Below are positions 25,698 to 34,933 of a DNA stretch of 64,000 nucleotides, piece after piece. The position numbers and the translations under genes were made by a program. The notes under the pieces were generated by a model. It was not told where the DNA came from, made no database searches, and saw nothing but the letters and a program-made list of their open reading frames with translations. This stretch comes from Myxococcales bacterium. GTDB taxonomy: Bacteria; Myxococcota; Myxococcia; Myxococcales; Myxococcaceae. The stretch's first letter is position 1. Each line of letters begins with the position of its first letter. Location: the NCBI GenBank assembly GCA_020846875.1, contig JADLDB010000016.1, positions 1 to 64,000 on the forward strand, written 5' to 3'.

Positions 25698-26348
25698 ATG
25701 AGCGCTGAAGACGCCCTGTTCCAGCGGTTCGGCAAGGAATTCAAGCGCGGGACGGTCCTGTTCCGCGAGGGCGAGCCCGGCAAGGAGATGTACGTCCTCC
25801 AGTCGGGGCGGGTGGCGATCAGCAAGAAGGTGCGGGACGTAGAGAAGGTGCTGGCGGTGCTGGGCCCGGGCGAGTTCTTCGGGGAGATGGCGATCATCTC
25901 CAACAAGCCCCGCAACGCCTCGGCCGCCGTAGAAGACGACGCGCGGCTGCTGGTGATCGATCCCAAGACGTTCGAGGCGATGATCCGCGGGAACGCCGAG
26001 ATCGCGGTGCGGATGATCAAGAAGCTGGCCGAGCGCCTGTCCGACGCCGACGCGCAGATCGAGAGCCTGCTGCTCGCGGATCCGAACAGCCGGATCGTCC
26101 ACCACATGCTGCACCTGTGCCAGACGCGCGGGAAGGCGGGCGAGGAGGGGATCGAGATCGACTTCCCGGTGAAGGATCTCCCCCGCGAGCTGGCGGTGGG
26201 GGAGCCGGCGATCCGCTTCATGATCTTCCGGCTGGAGCGATCCGGGCTGATCGACATCTCCGGCGATCGGATCACCGTGCGGGACACGGCGCGCCTCTTC
26301 GACTTCCTGCGCTTCCTCGAGATGAAGTGGAAGTTCGGAGACCTCTAG
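25698..26348 (+). CDS. Crp/Fnr-family transcription regulator with cyclic-nucleotide-binding domain
   Basis: 216 aa. The cyclic-nucleotide-binding domain (about residues 10-125) shows the phosphate-binding cassette GEFFGEMAIISNKPRNASA with its Glu and Arg. A long dimer helix follows, then a C-terminal winged helix (PVKDLPRELAVGEPAIRFMIFRLERSGLI). Unlike Crp, the recognition region is short and acidic, so DNA binding is likely but not certain. Its location directly after a cyclase and before a phosphodiesterase makes cAMP the probable ligand. Start ATG 25698. Confidence 0.88.
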   Translation: MSAEDALFQRFGKEFKRGTVLFREGEPGKEMYVLQSGRVAISKKVRDVEKVLAVLGPGEFFGEMAIISNKPRNASAAVEDDARLLVIDPKTFEAMIRGNAEIAVRMIKKLAERLSDADAQIESLLLADPNSRIVHHMLHLCQTRGKAGEEGIEIDFPVKDLPRELAVGEPAIRFMIFRLERSGLIDISGDRITVRDTARLFDFLRFLEMKWKFGDL

Positions 26349-26352
26349 GCCC

Positions 26353-27108
26353 GTGAAGCTCAAGGTCCTCGGTCCCCACGGCGGTGAGCTGCCCGGGTGC
26401 AGGAGCACCTGCTTCCTGGTGGACGGGCGCCTCTCGCTGGACGCGGGCTCGCTGACCAGCACGCTGCCGCTGGACGAGCTGGTGAAGGTGGACGACATTC
26501 TCCTCACCCACAGCCACTTCGATCACGTGAAGGATCTGCCGCTGATGGCCGACGTGCTGGTGGGGCGGCGCGACAAGCCGGTGACGGTCCACAGCAACAC
26601 CGAGTGCATCGCCACGCTGAAGAAGAACCTCTTCAACAACGTGCTGTGGCCCGATTTCACCGCGATCCCCACCAGGCGCGACCCGGTGTTCAAGCTGAAG
26701 GCCTTCAAGGCGGGCGCCACGGTGAAGGTGGGCGCGTACCAGGTCAAGAGCGTGCCGGTGACGCACCCGGTGGAGTCGTGCGGCTTCGTGATCTCCCACG
26801 GCGGCTCGACCCTGGCGATCAGCGGCGACACCGGCCCCACCGAGAGGTTCTGGAAGGTCCTGAACGGGGTGAAGGAGCTGGAGGTGCTGCTGCTGGAATG
26901 CAGCTTCCCCAACGAGCTGCAGGAGCTGGCGGACATTTCCGGGCACTTCACCCCGCGGACGCTGGAGCAGGAGCTGGAGAAGTTCGATCGGCGGGGCTGC
27001 GAGGTGCTGCTGTACCACCTGAAGCCCGCCTTCGTGGAGCAGCTCAAGCGCGAGGTGCGCCACCTCCCGGTGCACGTGCTGGAGCTGGACGAAGAGTACG
27101 AGTTCTAA
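26353..27108 (+). CDS. Class II 3',5'-cyclic-nucleotide phosphodiesterase (metallo-beta-lactamase fold)
   Basis: 251 aa from a GTG start, four bases after the Crp-like gene. The metal motif H53-S-H55-F-D57-H58 is in LTHSHFDHV, and a second His is in VTHPVESCGFVI. LAISGDTGPTERFW and the C-terminal LLYHLKP supply the remaining ligands. The PDEase II family (yeast PDE1, Vibrio CpdP) hydrolyses cAMP. Metallo-beta-lactamase hydrolases of other specificity share the motif, but the operon context favours cAMP turnover. Confidence 0.85.
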   Translation: MKLKVLGPHGGELPGCRSTCFLVDGRLSLDAGSLTSTLPLDELVKVDDILLTHSHFDHVKDLPLMADVLVGRRDKPVTVHSNTECIATLKKNLFNNVLWPDFTAIPTRRDPVFKLKAFKAGATVKVGAYQVKSVPVTHPVESCGFVISHGGSTLAISGDTGPTERFWKVLNGVKELEVLLLECSFPNELQELADISGHFTPRTLEQELEKFDRRGCEVLLYHLKPAFVEQLKREVRHLPVHVLELDEEYEF

Positions 27109-27141
27109 CCGGCCTCCGCTTCGTGCTAGGGGCGGTGCCCG

Positions 27142-27768
27142 ATGTCAGCGCCGCTCGTCGTCGGAATCGCAGGTGGGACGGCCTCGGGGAAGACTACCGT
27201 GGCCCGGAAGATCCACGAGGCGTTGTCGCCTTCGCGGGTCGCCTTCATCGATCAGGACTCGTACTACCGGGACTTGTCCGCCATACCGCTGCAGGAGCGG
27301 CGCGAGGTGAACTTCGATCACCCCGACGCCTTCGACCAGGATCTGCTGGTGGGTCAGCTCCAGACGCTCAAGACCGGGCAGCCGGTGGAGAAGCCGGTCT
27401 ACGACTTCGTGGACTCGACCCGCACCGCCCGCACCGTGGTGGTCAACCCGGCTGAGATCATCCTGATCGAGGGGATCCTGGTGCTGCACATGGAGGCGGT
27501 GCGCGCCGAGCTGGACGTGCGGATCTTCGTGGAGACCGAAGACGACGTGCGGATCATCCGCAGGCTCACCCGCGACATCAAGGAGCGGGGCCGCGACTTC
27601 GATCACGTGATCCACCAGTACTTTCGGCACGTGCGGCCGATGCACCTGGCCTTCGTGGAGCCGTCCAAGCGCTGGGCGGACATCGTGGTGCCGCACGGGG
27701 GCAACAACGACATCGCCATCGACATGCTGGTGGGCGCGCTGAAAGGGCGCCTGGTGCGCCGGACGTAG
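27142..27768 (+). CDS. udk: Uridine kinase
   Basis: 208 aa. Udk phosphorylates uridine and cytidine in pyrimidine salvage. The P-loop GGTASGKTT (residues 11-19), IDQDSYYRDL, NFDHPDAFDQDLL, and the lid/Arg-rich segment RRLTRDIKERGRD are canonical. It lies 33 bases after the phosphodiesterase gene and may belong to the same transcript; its role in cAMP signalling, if any, is unknown. It converges with vapC, leaving four bases between the stop codons. Confidence 0.95.
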   Translation: MSAPLVVGIAGGTASGKTTVARKIHEALSPSRVAFIDQDSYYRDLSAIPLQERREVNFDHPDAFDQDLLVGQLQTLKTGQPVEKPVYDFVDSTRTARTVVVNPAEIILIEGILVLHMEAVRAELDVRIFVETEDDVRIIRRLTRDIKERGRDFDHVIHQYFRHVRPMHLAFVEPSKRWADIVVPHGGNNDIAIDMLVGALKGRLVRRT

Positions 27769-27772
27769 GGCC

Positions 27773-28165
27773 TCACCAGCGCTCGAGGCGCAGCCCGGGC
27801 ACGCGGCTGAACTCGCGATCATTGCGACTCACCAGCGTGAGATCCTGTGCCAGCGCGGCCGCGGCGATCATCAGATCGTTCGGACCGATCGGCCGGCCGG
27901 CGGCGGTGAGCTGGGCGCGGAGCAATCCGTACTGCTCCGCCGCGCGGTCGTCGAAGGGCAGCGATTGGAGCGCGGCGAAGAAGACCTCGAGGCGGTGGAG
28001 GTTGCCGGCGACCTGTTGGCTGTTCCGGGCTCCGAAGAGGAGCTCGGCACGGACGACGGAGCTCAGGCCCACGTCCTCCGGCTGCGTGTCCAGCCAGGCC
28101 TCGCGGACCCGGCGGTCACCCTTGAGCCAGGCGATGCACACGTCGGTGTCGACCAGGTATTTCAC
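27773..28165 (-). CDS. vapC: VapC-type PIN domain toxin
   Basis: 130 aa, the normal VapC length. Acidic site residues are seen in YLVDTDVCIAWL, the Glu in SSVVRAELLFGA, the Asp in IGPNDLMIAA and SRNDREFSRV. These make the Mg2+-dependent RNase site. It overlaps the antitoxin gene by four bases. Unlike the pair at 14 kb, the frame ends normally. Confidence 0.88.
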   Translation of the reverse strand: MKYLVDTDVCIAWLKGDRRVREAWLDTQPEDVGLSSVVRAELLFGARNSQQVAGNLHRLEVFFAALQSLPFDDRAAEQYGLLRAQLTAAGRPIGPNDLMIAAAALAQDLTLVSRNDREFSRVPGLRLERW

Positions 28166-28386
28166 AGCCGGTCCCGCTCCTCGGGCTCCAGCTCCGGCGG
28201 CTCCTCCAGCCGGCCTTCCCAGGCCCCGAAGGTGGCGCGGAAGTCCTTCGGCCAGCCGGCCTTCCGGCTCTGCCGGCGGGACGCCAGCTCGGTGATGTAG
28301 GCGGAGAAGCTCTTGCCGGCCTTCTTCGCCGCCGCCCGCAGCTCGCGCTCGACGTCATCGGGGAGGTAGATCGTCACCTGGGACAT
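28162..28386 (-). CDS. vapB: VapB-type antitoxin (ribbon-helix-helix)
   Basis: 74 aa. SQVTIYLPDDVERELRAAAKKAGKSFSAYITELASRR is a CopG-type ribbon-helix-helix domain, and the C-terminal charged tail (FGAWEGRLEEPPELEPEERDRL) likely covers the PIN toxin active site. The start codon lies inside an inverted repeat, fitting autoregulation. Confidence 0.85.
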   Translation of the reverse strand: MSQVTIYLPDDVERELRAAAKKAGKSFSAYITELASRRQSRKAGWPKDFRATFGAWEGRLEEPPELEPEERDRL

Positions 28387-28406
28387 AGGTGACTACTATA
28401 TGTCCC
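28380..28406. promoter_or_regulatory. Inverted repeat over the vapB start, likely operator
   Basis: GGGACATA (28380-28387) and TATGTCCC (28399-28406) form a perfect 8-bp inverted repeat with an 11-base spacer. One arm covers the vapB start codon. RHH antitoxin dimers bind such sites and repress their own operon with the toxin as co-repressor. Confidence 0.6.
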
Positions 28407-28426
28407 TCACATACACCGGCTCAACC

Positions 28427-29881
28427 CTACGGCCCGGCGTCTTTCGGCTGCTCCAGCACGTCCCCGAGGATGCTGGGGAACTCCTTGAAGCGGGAGCCGT
28501 CCACCTCGACGATCGCCGGCCTGCTGCCGCGGGCGTAGAAGGTGTCTGGCTTGCCCTTCACCGCGTCGCCGATGGTGAGGCGCGCCAGCTCGCCGTCCGG
28601 CCCCAACACGGAGATGAAGCGGGACTGCGGACCGAGGCCGTACTTCCCCGGATCCTTCGGGTGCTCATCCACGCGCTCGCTTGCTTTCAGCGAGCTCAAG
28701 ACCCACAGCGCGGAGGTCACCTTGTAGATGAGCGCCTTGCCTTCGCGGGGCGCCAGCACCTTCCAGGCCTCCGCGGAGGCGTCGGGCGAGTCCTTGCCCA
28801 CCACCACCTCGCTACCGTCGGCGTTGTGGAAGACGAGCTTCGTGGCCAGCTCCTTCTTGAAGCGGACCAGGGTGCGGTCCTTCAGATCGTTGATGTTGCG
28901 ATCGAGGTCATGGAGCGCCGCCTCGGGCATCTCCGCCAGCAGCGCCCCGTGCTCGTCCTCGCGCAGGCCGTAGAAGGCCTCGGGAGTCCCGCCCTTCGCG
29001 ACGCGGATCCGCACCGCCTTGCCGTCGGCGCGGGTGAAGGTGGCGTCAACCTGGGGCGCGTCCAGCCCGAAGGCCTTGCGGTTCTCCGGTGTGTCCGGCG
29101 GGAACTTCTGGGCCCGCTGCACGAAGAAGGAGCCGAGCACCCCGGTGATCTGCTGGGGGTCGGCCAGCTCGGCCTCGGGCGCGGTGATCGCCCACTGCTT
29201 CTCGGCGTTGCGCTCCAGGGAGTACGCGTTCACCTTCGCCTTCACCTGCACCTTCACCAGGTCCGCCTCGTTCATCGCGAACGGCTGCTTGTCGCGCAGC
29301 TCGAAGGTCGTCTTCGCCAGCGCGTACCGCACGCCGCCCTCCGCCGAGTACACCTGCGGCTGGCCGTCCTTGCGCATGAAGACCGAGCCGTCGAAGGTGT
29401 TCTCGATCCCCCCTTCCAGCTTGACGGTGCGGATCTCGCTGCCGACGCGGGCCTGGGCCTCGACGACGAACACCGGGGTGTCGAGGCCGTACTTCTGGAG
29501 CGTTGCGGGGTCGGGGCTGTCTTCCAGCGTGGCCTTGAACTTCGCGGTCTGCAGTTGGCTGACCAGGGCGTCGAGCACCAGCTTGTCGGCGGCGGCCTGC
29601 ACGGGAGAGACGAGCCGCCAGTCCTTGCCGGGCTCGCGCTCGAGCGTGGTGTTCTCGCCCTTGTAGGCCACGGTCAGCCTCACGAAGTCGGCCGGCGGCG
29701 AGCCCCCGTCGGGCGCCTGCTCACCCGGCCTTTGGGGCGCGAAGAGGCGCGCGTCGTGCTCCTTCTTCTTCGTCTCGGCCGCGTCCTTCTCGTAGACGCC
29801 GTAGTACGCGTAGAGCCCCACGCCGCCGGCCAGCACCAGCAGGACGGCCATCATCATCAGCGTCTTCGCGCTCTGCGTCAT
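28427..29881 (-). CDS. DUF4340 domain membrane-anchored protein
   Basis: 484 aa. One N-terminal transmembrane helix (about residues 8-28) precedes three DUF4340-like repeats with LxREPGKDWRL, SLERNAEKQWAI and ADGKAVRIRV strands, each followed by helix-rich segments. DUF4340 proteins are usually encoded beside GldA-F-G type ABC genes, as here, and are thought to act in the periplasm with that transporter. Last gene of the four-gene operon, 6 bases after gldG. Confidence 0.85.
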   Translation of the reverse strand: MTQSAKTLMMMAVLLVLAGGVGLYAYYGVYEKDAAETKKKEHDARLFAPQRPGEQAPDGGSPPADFVRLTVAYKGENTTLEREPGKDWRLVSPVQAAADKLVLDALVSQLQTAKFKATLEDSPDPATLQKYGLDTPVFVVEAQARVGSEIRTVKLEGGIENTFDGSVFMRKDGQPQVYSAEGGVRYALAKTTFELRDKQPFAMNEADLVKVQVKAKVNAYSLERNAEKQWAITAPEAELADPQQITGVLGSFFVQRAQKFPPDTPENRKAFGLDAPQVDATFTRADGKAVRIRVAKGGTPEAFYGLREDEHGALLAEMPEAALHDLDRNINDLKDRTLVRFKKELATKLVFHNADGSEVVVGKDSPDASAEAWKVLAPREGKALIYKVTSALWVLSSLKASERVDEHPKDPGKYGLGPQSRFISVLGPDGELARLTIGDAVKGKPDTFYARGSRPAIVEVDGSRFKEFPSILGDVLEQPKDAGP

Positions 29882-29887
29882 GCCCTG

Positions 29888-31456
29888 TCACCTCGCGCGG
29901 CGGGTCAGCCAGATGGTGAGGCCCACGCCGATGAGCAGCAGCGGCAGCACGTCCATCGACAGCAGGCGGATGGTGGAGAGCAGGTCCGGGGTGAGATCGA
30001 GCGTGCTGATGTCGCGATCGGGAGGGCGGATGGTGATCTTCTGCGTCTGCATGGTGGCCCAGGCGAGCGAGTTCATCACCAGGTTGCGATCGGGATCGTA
30101 GCCGAAGGCGCCCACCATCAGCTCCGAGTCGCCGAACACCACCAGCCGCGCCTCGTCCGAGCGCTTGTTGGCGACCGACGCCGTGCTGCGGGTGGCCACC
30201 ACGGCGAGCGGCAGCCGGCCCGACTTCTCGCCGGAGTCCAGCACCGGGTTCTCGGCCATCGAGGCCTCGATCCAGGCGCTGTCGCTGGTGGTCACCAGCG
30301 GGGTGGCGGTGACGCCCTCGAGGAGCCCTTGAGTCAGCACGGTGAGGGCGCGCGTGATGGGGAACACCACGTTGGCGCGGCTCTTCTCCAAGAGCCGGGT
30401 GATCTCGTGCTCGCCGAAGAAGGGGGTGATCACGATGTACGGGTTCTCCGGGTTGGTCTTGACGTCGGCCACCAGGCCCGGGTCCACCTGTACGCCGTAG
30501 CTGGCGAGGAGCGCGTCGAGGCCGGGCTCGGCGCCCACCTCGGCGAGGAAGACGAGCCGGCCGCCCTGCGCGAGGAAGTCGCCGACCGCCTTGAGCTCCG
30601 GCTCGGTGAACCTCGAGCGCGCGCCGGCGATCACCAGCGCGGAGGCGTCGCGGGGCACCTCGCCGCGGGTGACCAGGTTGAGGGCTTCGGGGGCGTAGCC
30701 TTCGTCCTGCAGCACGCGCTTCAAGGCCACCAGCGAGGCCAGGGCGGCCTCCTCGCCCGGCGCGGACGGCTCCAGCGGCCACTCGCCGTGCCCTTGGGTG
30801 AAGTACAGCTTCTGCGTACCGACGGTGTTCAGCTTGATGAGGGCGTTGGTCAGCTCCTGCTCGCCGAGCTGCGGGCTGCCCAGGCGGGCGAGGTTGAGCT
30901 GGGTGTGGCTCTCGCCGGGGGTGCCGTCGCCCTTCACCAGCACCGCCGTCGGCTGGCCAGAGCGGACCTGGTACTTGAGGGTGAGATCGGGTGCCTTGCG
31001 GGGATCCTTGTAGTCCCAGCTGAACTTGTCGCTGCGCTCCTGATAGCGCCGGAACAGATCGTCCAGCACCGGGGGGCCACCGCCGCCCTCGATGAAGGCG
31101 ATCACCTTCACCGGCTCCTTGAGCTGCTCGAGGGTGGACTCGGTCTGCGCGGACAGCGAGTAGATCTTCTTGCGCGTCAGATCCCACGTGGGCGCGCGCT
31201 TCGCGGCGACGAAGTTGGCGAACGCCAGCAGCGCGAGCACCGCCAGGGACATGAGCACGGTGGACGTGAAGAAGAACCCACCGGCGGTGATGCCCTTGCG
31301 CCCGGTGTCTTTCAGGAACCACAGAGCGAGCAGCAGCACGCCCAGGCCCAGCTTGGCGAAGAAGACCACCGGCGTCGTCGCTACCAGCAGCGTCAACGGC
31401 GACGAGAGGACCAGCAACAGCCCGATGCCACCTGCGAGTTTGATGAAGGTCTTCAT
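29888..31456 (-). CDS. gldG: GldG-type ABC transporter auxiliary protein
   Basis: 522 aa. Two N-terminal transmembrane regions (about 7-50 and 60-85) precede a large extracytoplasmic part starting WDLTRKKIYSLSAQTESTLEQLKEPVKVIAFIEGG, the GldG/ABC-2 auxiliary signature. A C-terminal transmembrane helix (LLSMDVLPLLLIGVGLTIWL) closes the protein. GldG works with GldA and GldF, known from Bacteroidetes gliding; in proteobacteria the function is unclear. Four bases separate it from the permease gene. Confidence 0.88.
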   Translation of the reverse strand: MKTFIKLAGGIGLLLVLSSPLTLLVATTPVVFFAKLGLGVLLLALWFLKDTGRKGITAGGFFFTSTVLMSLAVLALLAFANFVAAKRAPTWDLTRKKIYSLSAQTESTLEQLKEPVKVIAFIEGGGGPPVLDDLFRRYQERSDKFSWDYKDPRKAPDLTLKYQVRSGQPTAVLVKGDGTPGESHTQLNLARLGSPQLGEQELTNALIKLNTVGTQKLYFTQGHGEWPLEPSAPGEEAALASLVALKRVLQDEGYAPEALNLVTRGEVPRDASALVIAGARSRFTEPELKAVGDFLAQGGRLVFLAEVGAEPGLDALLASYGVQVDPGLVADVKTNPENPYIVITPFFGEHEITRLLEKSRANVVFPITRALTVLTQGLLEGVTATPLVTTSDSAWIEASMAENPVLDSGEKSGRLPLAVVATRSTASVANKRSDEARLVVFGDSELMVGAFGYDPDRNLVMNSLAWATMQTQKITIRPPDRDISTLDLTPDLLSTIRLLSMDVLPLLLIGVGLTIWLTRRAR

Positions 31457-31460
31457 GTCG

Positions 31461-32270
31461 TCACACCCACCTGCGGGCTTCGATGGAGCGGTGCGTGAGG
31501 AAGAGGAAGAAGGCGATCACGCTGGAGAAGAAGATGAGCGGCTTCAAGTCCAGCACGCCCTTCATCAGGTTCTGGAGCTGGGTGTCGAAGGACAGGTACG
31601 CCAGCACCGAGCGCGCCGGCTCGTCGACGCCCGGGGCTACGGCGCGGATCAACATCCAGGTGATCGACACCGCGAAGGTGATCACCGCCGCCACCATCTG
31701 CGACTCGGTGAGCGACGAGATGAACAGGCCGATCGCCATGCAGGTGGCGCCCCACAGCACTAGCGCGAAGTAGCCCAGCAGCACGGTGCTCCACTCCAGC
31801 GCGGTGCCCGACTCCGAGCTCCCGAGGATGCTCAGGATCACCGGGAAGACCAGCGTCACCGACAGCGTGCACACCACGATCCCCACCGCGCCCAGGTACT
31901 TGCCCAGCACGATGTCGATCGTCCGCGTCGGCGTGGTCATGAGCAGCTCGAAGGTCTTCTGCCGACGCTCCTCGGCGAGCAGCCGCATGGAGAGGAACGG
32001 CGCCGCGAAGAGGGTGATCACCAGGATCACGCTGAACAGGTTCAACACCACGCCGTCGGTGAGGTTCCGGAAGGCCTGGTAGTCCGGCGGGAGCTGCGCC
32101 CAGCCATTGGGAGCCTGCCGCGCCACCTCCTGCACCTGCTTGAAGGTGAGCAGCGACGCGATGAAGAAGAACGAGCTGATGAAGGCCATCCCGGTGAACA
32201 CCACCCAGGCCCACGGGGTGGTCAGGTACACCGCGAGTTCTTTCTTCGCGAGCGCGAGGGCTTTTCGCAT
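31461..32270 (-). CDS. gldF: ABC-2 type permease, GldF-like
   Basis: 269 aa with six predicted transmembrane segments. LSMRLLAEERRQKTFELLMTTPTRTIDIVLGKYLGA is the typical ABC-2 coupling region. ATG 32270 has GGAG five bases upstream; a GTG at 32276 overlapping the gldA stop is the alternative. It pairs with the ATPase at 32273-32989. Confidence 0.88.
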   Translation of the reverse strand: MRKALALAKKELAVYLTTPWAWVVFTGMAFISSFFFIASLLTFKQVQEVARQAPNGWAQLPPDYQAFRNLTDGVVLNLFSVILVITLFAAPFLSMRLLAEERRQKTFELLMTTPTRTIDIVLGKYLGAVGIVVCTLSVTLVFPVILSILGSSESGTALEWSTVLLGYFALVLWGATCMAIGLFISSLTESQMVAAVITFAVSITWMLIRAVAPGVDEPARSVLAYLSFDTQLQNLMKGVLDLKPLIFFSSVIAFFLFLTHRSIEARRWV

Positions 32271-32272
32271 GG

Positions 32273-32989
32273 TCACTCCGAGGTCAGCTGGATGAAGGTG
32301 TCTTCGAGGCCCGTCTCTTTGCCCTTCGTCAGGGCCTCCATGGAGTCGTTGGCCACGATCTTCCCGCGGTGGATGATCAGGACGCGCTGACAGATCGCCT
32401 TCACCTCCGAGAGAATGTGCGTCGACAGCACCACGGTGTGTCTTCCGGCGAAGGACTTGATCAGCTCCAGCACCTCCTTGCGCTGGCGCGGGTCGAGGCC
32501 TTCGGTCGGCTCGTCGAGGATGAGGAGCGCCGGGTCTCCCAGGAGCGCCTGCGCGATACCCACCCGCTGCCGGTAGCCCTTCGACAGCGCCGAGGTGAGG
32601 CGATCCAGCTCGCTGGTGATGCCGGTGGCCGTGCTGACGCGCTCGATCTCGGCCCTCACCTGCTTGCCGGGCACCCCCTTGAGCTCCGCGACGAACTTCA
32701 GGTACCCGCGCACCGTCAGCTCCGGGTAGAGCGGCGGCGTCTCCGGCAGGTAGCCGATCTTCCGCTTCGCCTCGAGCGGCTTCTCGAAGATGTCGAAGCC
32801 CGCCACCCGCGCCTTGCCTTCAGTGGCCGGCATGAAGCCGGTGAGGATCTTCATCGTCGTCGACTTGCCCGCGCCGTTGGGCCCGAGGAAGCCGACGATC
32901 GATCCCTCGTCGATGGTGAAGGACAGCGCGTCGATCGCCACGCGATCCCGGTACTTCTTCGTCAGCTTCTCGACCTCGATCATCGCCAT
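32273..32989 (-). CDS. gldA: ABC transporter ATPase, GldA-like
   Basis: 238 aa. Walker [10 protein letters not shown] is at residues 36-44. The Q-loop region [15 protein letters not shown] is followed by a degenerate signature [14 protein letters not shown] and Walker [13 protein letters not shown], then the switch His in LSTHIL. I chose ATG 32989, which has an AAGGAG about nine bases upstream; the frame opens further up without conserved sequence. It leads the operon and is divergent from lysC. Confidence 0.92.
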   Translation of the reverse strand: MAMIEVEKLTKKYRDRVAIDALSFTIDEGSIVGFLGPNGAGKSTTMKILTGFMPATEGKARVAGFDIFEKPLEAKRKIGYLPETPPLYPELTVRGYLKFVAELKGVPGKQVRAEIERVSTATGITSELDRLTSALSKGYRQRVGIAQALLGDPALLILDEPTEGLDPRQRKEVLELIKSFAGRHTVVLSTHILSEVKAICQRVLIIHRGKIVANDSMEALTKGKETGLEDTFIQLTSE

Positions 32990-33197
32990 GCGCGCGAAGC
33001 TCCTTCGGGGCAGCCCTGGACAAAGGCGCGCGGATGATAGAGGCCGATCGCTCGAAGTCAACGCGATTCCCAAGCAAATCCCATGGGTTCTGCGCGTGGC
33101 GAAGTCGAGTCAACCGCGCTTGTGCGCCGGCTATTCCCAGCGCCCGCGTTGGCCGTCGCCATGCAGTGGGCTAGATGCGGCGCGGCTCGGAGGACAC

Positions 33198-34352
33198 ATG
33201 TCCCGCATCGTGGTGCAGAAGTTCGGTGGCTCGTCGGTGGCGGACGTCGAGAAGATCAAGAAGGTCGCGGCGAAGGTGAAGGCGCGACGCGACGAGGGCT
33301 GGCAGGTGGTGGTGGTGGTGTCGGCGATGGGGGACACGACGGACGAGCTGCTCGCGCTGGCCAAGAAGGTGAGCCCCAACCCGCCGCGGCGCGAGCTGGA
33401 CATGCTGCTCACCTGCGGGGAGCGGATCTCCATGGCGCTGATGTCGATGGCCCTGCAGGAGCAGGGCGTGGAGGCGATCAGCTTCACCGGCAGCCAGAGC
33501 GGGATCATCACCGACACGGCCCACTCGCAGGCGCGGATCATCGAGGTGAAGCCGGCGCGGATCGAGGAGGAGCTGGGGAAGGGGAAGGTGGTGATCGTCG
33601 CCGGGTACCAGGGCGTGTCGAAGGCGCGCGAGGTGACGACGCTGGGGCGCGGGGGCTCGGACACCTCGGCGGTGGCGCTCGCGGCGGCGCTGAGCGCGGA
33701 CTGTGAGATCTACAGCGACGTCGACGGCGTCTTCACCGCGGATCCGCGGGTGGTGCCCAGCGCGCAGAAGCTGGAGTCGCTCACCCACGAAGAGATGCAG
33801 GAGCTCGCGTCGGCCGGCGCGAAGGTCTTGAACGCCCAGGCCGTGGAGTTCGCCCGCGAGAAGGGGATCGTCATCCACGCGCGCTCGACGCACACCGCGG
33901 GGACGGGCACGGCGATCCAGTCCCGCTCCGGGGGTGGCCGGGTGAAGGGCGTCACCTGCGAGAAGGACGTGTGGGTGCTGGCGGCGTCAGGGGCCCCGGA
34001 CGCGCTGCTGGAGCTGCTCGACGCGCAGGCGGTGAAGGGCCGCAACCTGTTGTTCGACGAGGCGGGCCGCACGCTGGTGGTGGTGCCGACCCAGGATCTG
34101 CACGGGCCCGAGGCGCTCAAGGCGAAGCTGCCGGCGGGCGTGACGGTGCTGGACGGCTGCGCCACGGTGACGTGCGTGGGCACCGGCCTCAACTCGGACT
34201 GGACGGTGGCGCGCAAGGCGCACGCGACGGCGCGGGGCCTCGGCGCCAAGGTGGCCGCCACGTACACCTCGGCGCTGCAGTTGACGCTGGTGGTGGAGCA
34301 CCAGCAGGTGACGGCGCTGACGAAGGCGCTGCACGAGGCGTTGATCGGCTGA
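33198..34352 (+). CDS. lysC: Aspartate kinase
   Basis: 384 aa. Aspartokinase catalyses the first step of the lysine, threonine and methionine pathway. [21 protein letters not shown], the [14 protein letters not shown] motif and the [12 protein letters not shown] loop form the kinase domain (1-240). Two C-terminal ACT domains (about 250-384) would bind the end-product inhibitor. GGAGG lies just upstream of ATG 33198. It is a single-function enzyme without fused homoserine dehydrogenase. Confidence 0.95.
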   Translation: MSRIVVQKFGGSSVADVEKIKKVAAKVKARRDEGWQVVVVVSAMGDTTDELLALAKKVSPNPPRRELDMLLTCGERISMALMSMALQEQGVEAISFTGSQSGIITDTAHSQARIIEVKPARIEEELGKGKVVIVAGYQGVSKAREVTTLGRGGSDTSAVALAAALSADCEIYSDVDGVFTADPRVVPSAQKLESLTHEEMQELASAGAKVLNAQAVEFAREKGIVIHARSTHTAGTGTAIQSRSGGGRVKGVTCEKDVWVLAASGAPDALLELLDAQAVKGRNLLFDEAGRTLVVVPTQDLHGPEALKAKLPAGVTVLDGCATVTCVGTGLNSDWTVARKAHATARGLGAKVAATYTSALQLTLVVEHQQVTALTKALHEALIG

Positions 34353-34386
34353 AGCTCTCGAGAAGGGGTCGGCGGTGGCTGGGCCT

Positions 34387-34869
34387 TCAGGAGGCCACCC
34401 GCACCGCGAGCGCCAGGGGCGCGACGGGCTGGCGCGCCGACAACTCCCGGCAGATCGGATCCAGATCATCCACCATGTCGATGGGCAGGCGCAGCACTCT
34501 GAGCAGGGCCACCGCGGTCGTGCCTGCGATGCGAAGGAAGGGTGAGGCGTCCGGGGAGATCTGAAAGGTGGCCTGGGCCACGTACGGCTTCGAGGCCCGG
34601 CCCCACTCGATGAGCCGCTCGCGCGCCTCCACCTCGTAGCGGACACAGCTTCGCCAGTCGTGGACGAAGCGGATCTTCCGGTCCGGCCAGCGGCGGCGCG
34701 CTGCTCCATCGACGGTCTCTACGAGGAAGCGCGCGACCGCCATCGTCATGTCGCCCGGCGTCTGATCGACGACGGCCAAGGCCTCATCGAAGAGCCACAC
34801 GCGCGTCCCCGAGACGGGGTCCACCAGGGAAGGCTGGAAGGGGAAGCGCGGGGACCAGTTCGGCGTCAT
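34387..34869 (-). CDS. Conserved-type hypothetical protein
   Basis: 160 aa, no signal peptide. The sequence is a mixed alpha/beta protein with VWLFDEALAVVDQTPGDMTMAVARFLVETVDG, a central FVHDWRSCVRYEV strand and a C-terminal hydrophobic segment. Composition and codon use look genuine. No family recognised. It lies between lysC and a lipoprotein gene on the opposite strand to lysC. Confidence 0.55.
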   Translation of the reverse strand: MTPNWSPRFPFQPSLVDPVSGTRVWLFDEALAVVDQTPGDMTMAVARFLVETVDGAARRRWPDRKIRFVHDWRSCVRYEVEARERLIEWGRASKPYVAQATFQISPDASPFLRIAGTTAVALLRVLRLPIDMVDDLDPICRELSARQPVAPLALAVRVAS

Positions 34870-34933
34870 GCCGCGCGAGCCTACTCGCTCGGACCCTGGG
34901 TTGACTCCCGCACGCCCGGAGCCATGACGTGGG

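Noticed and set aside
33149-33177. Promoter TTGGCC with TAGATG at 17-base spacing before lysC
   Set aside because: Each hexamer matches the consensus at only three to four positions; not above chance in GC-rich DNA.
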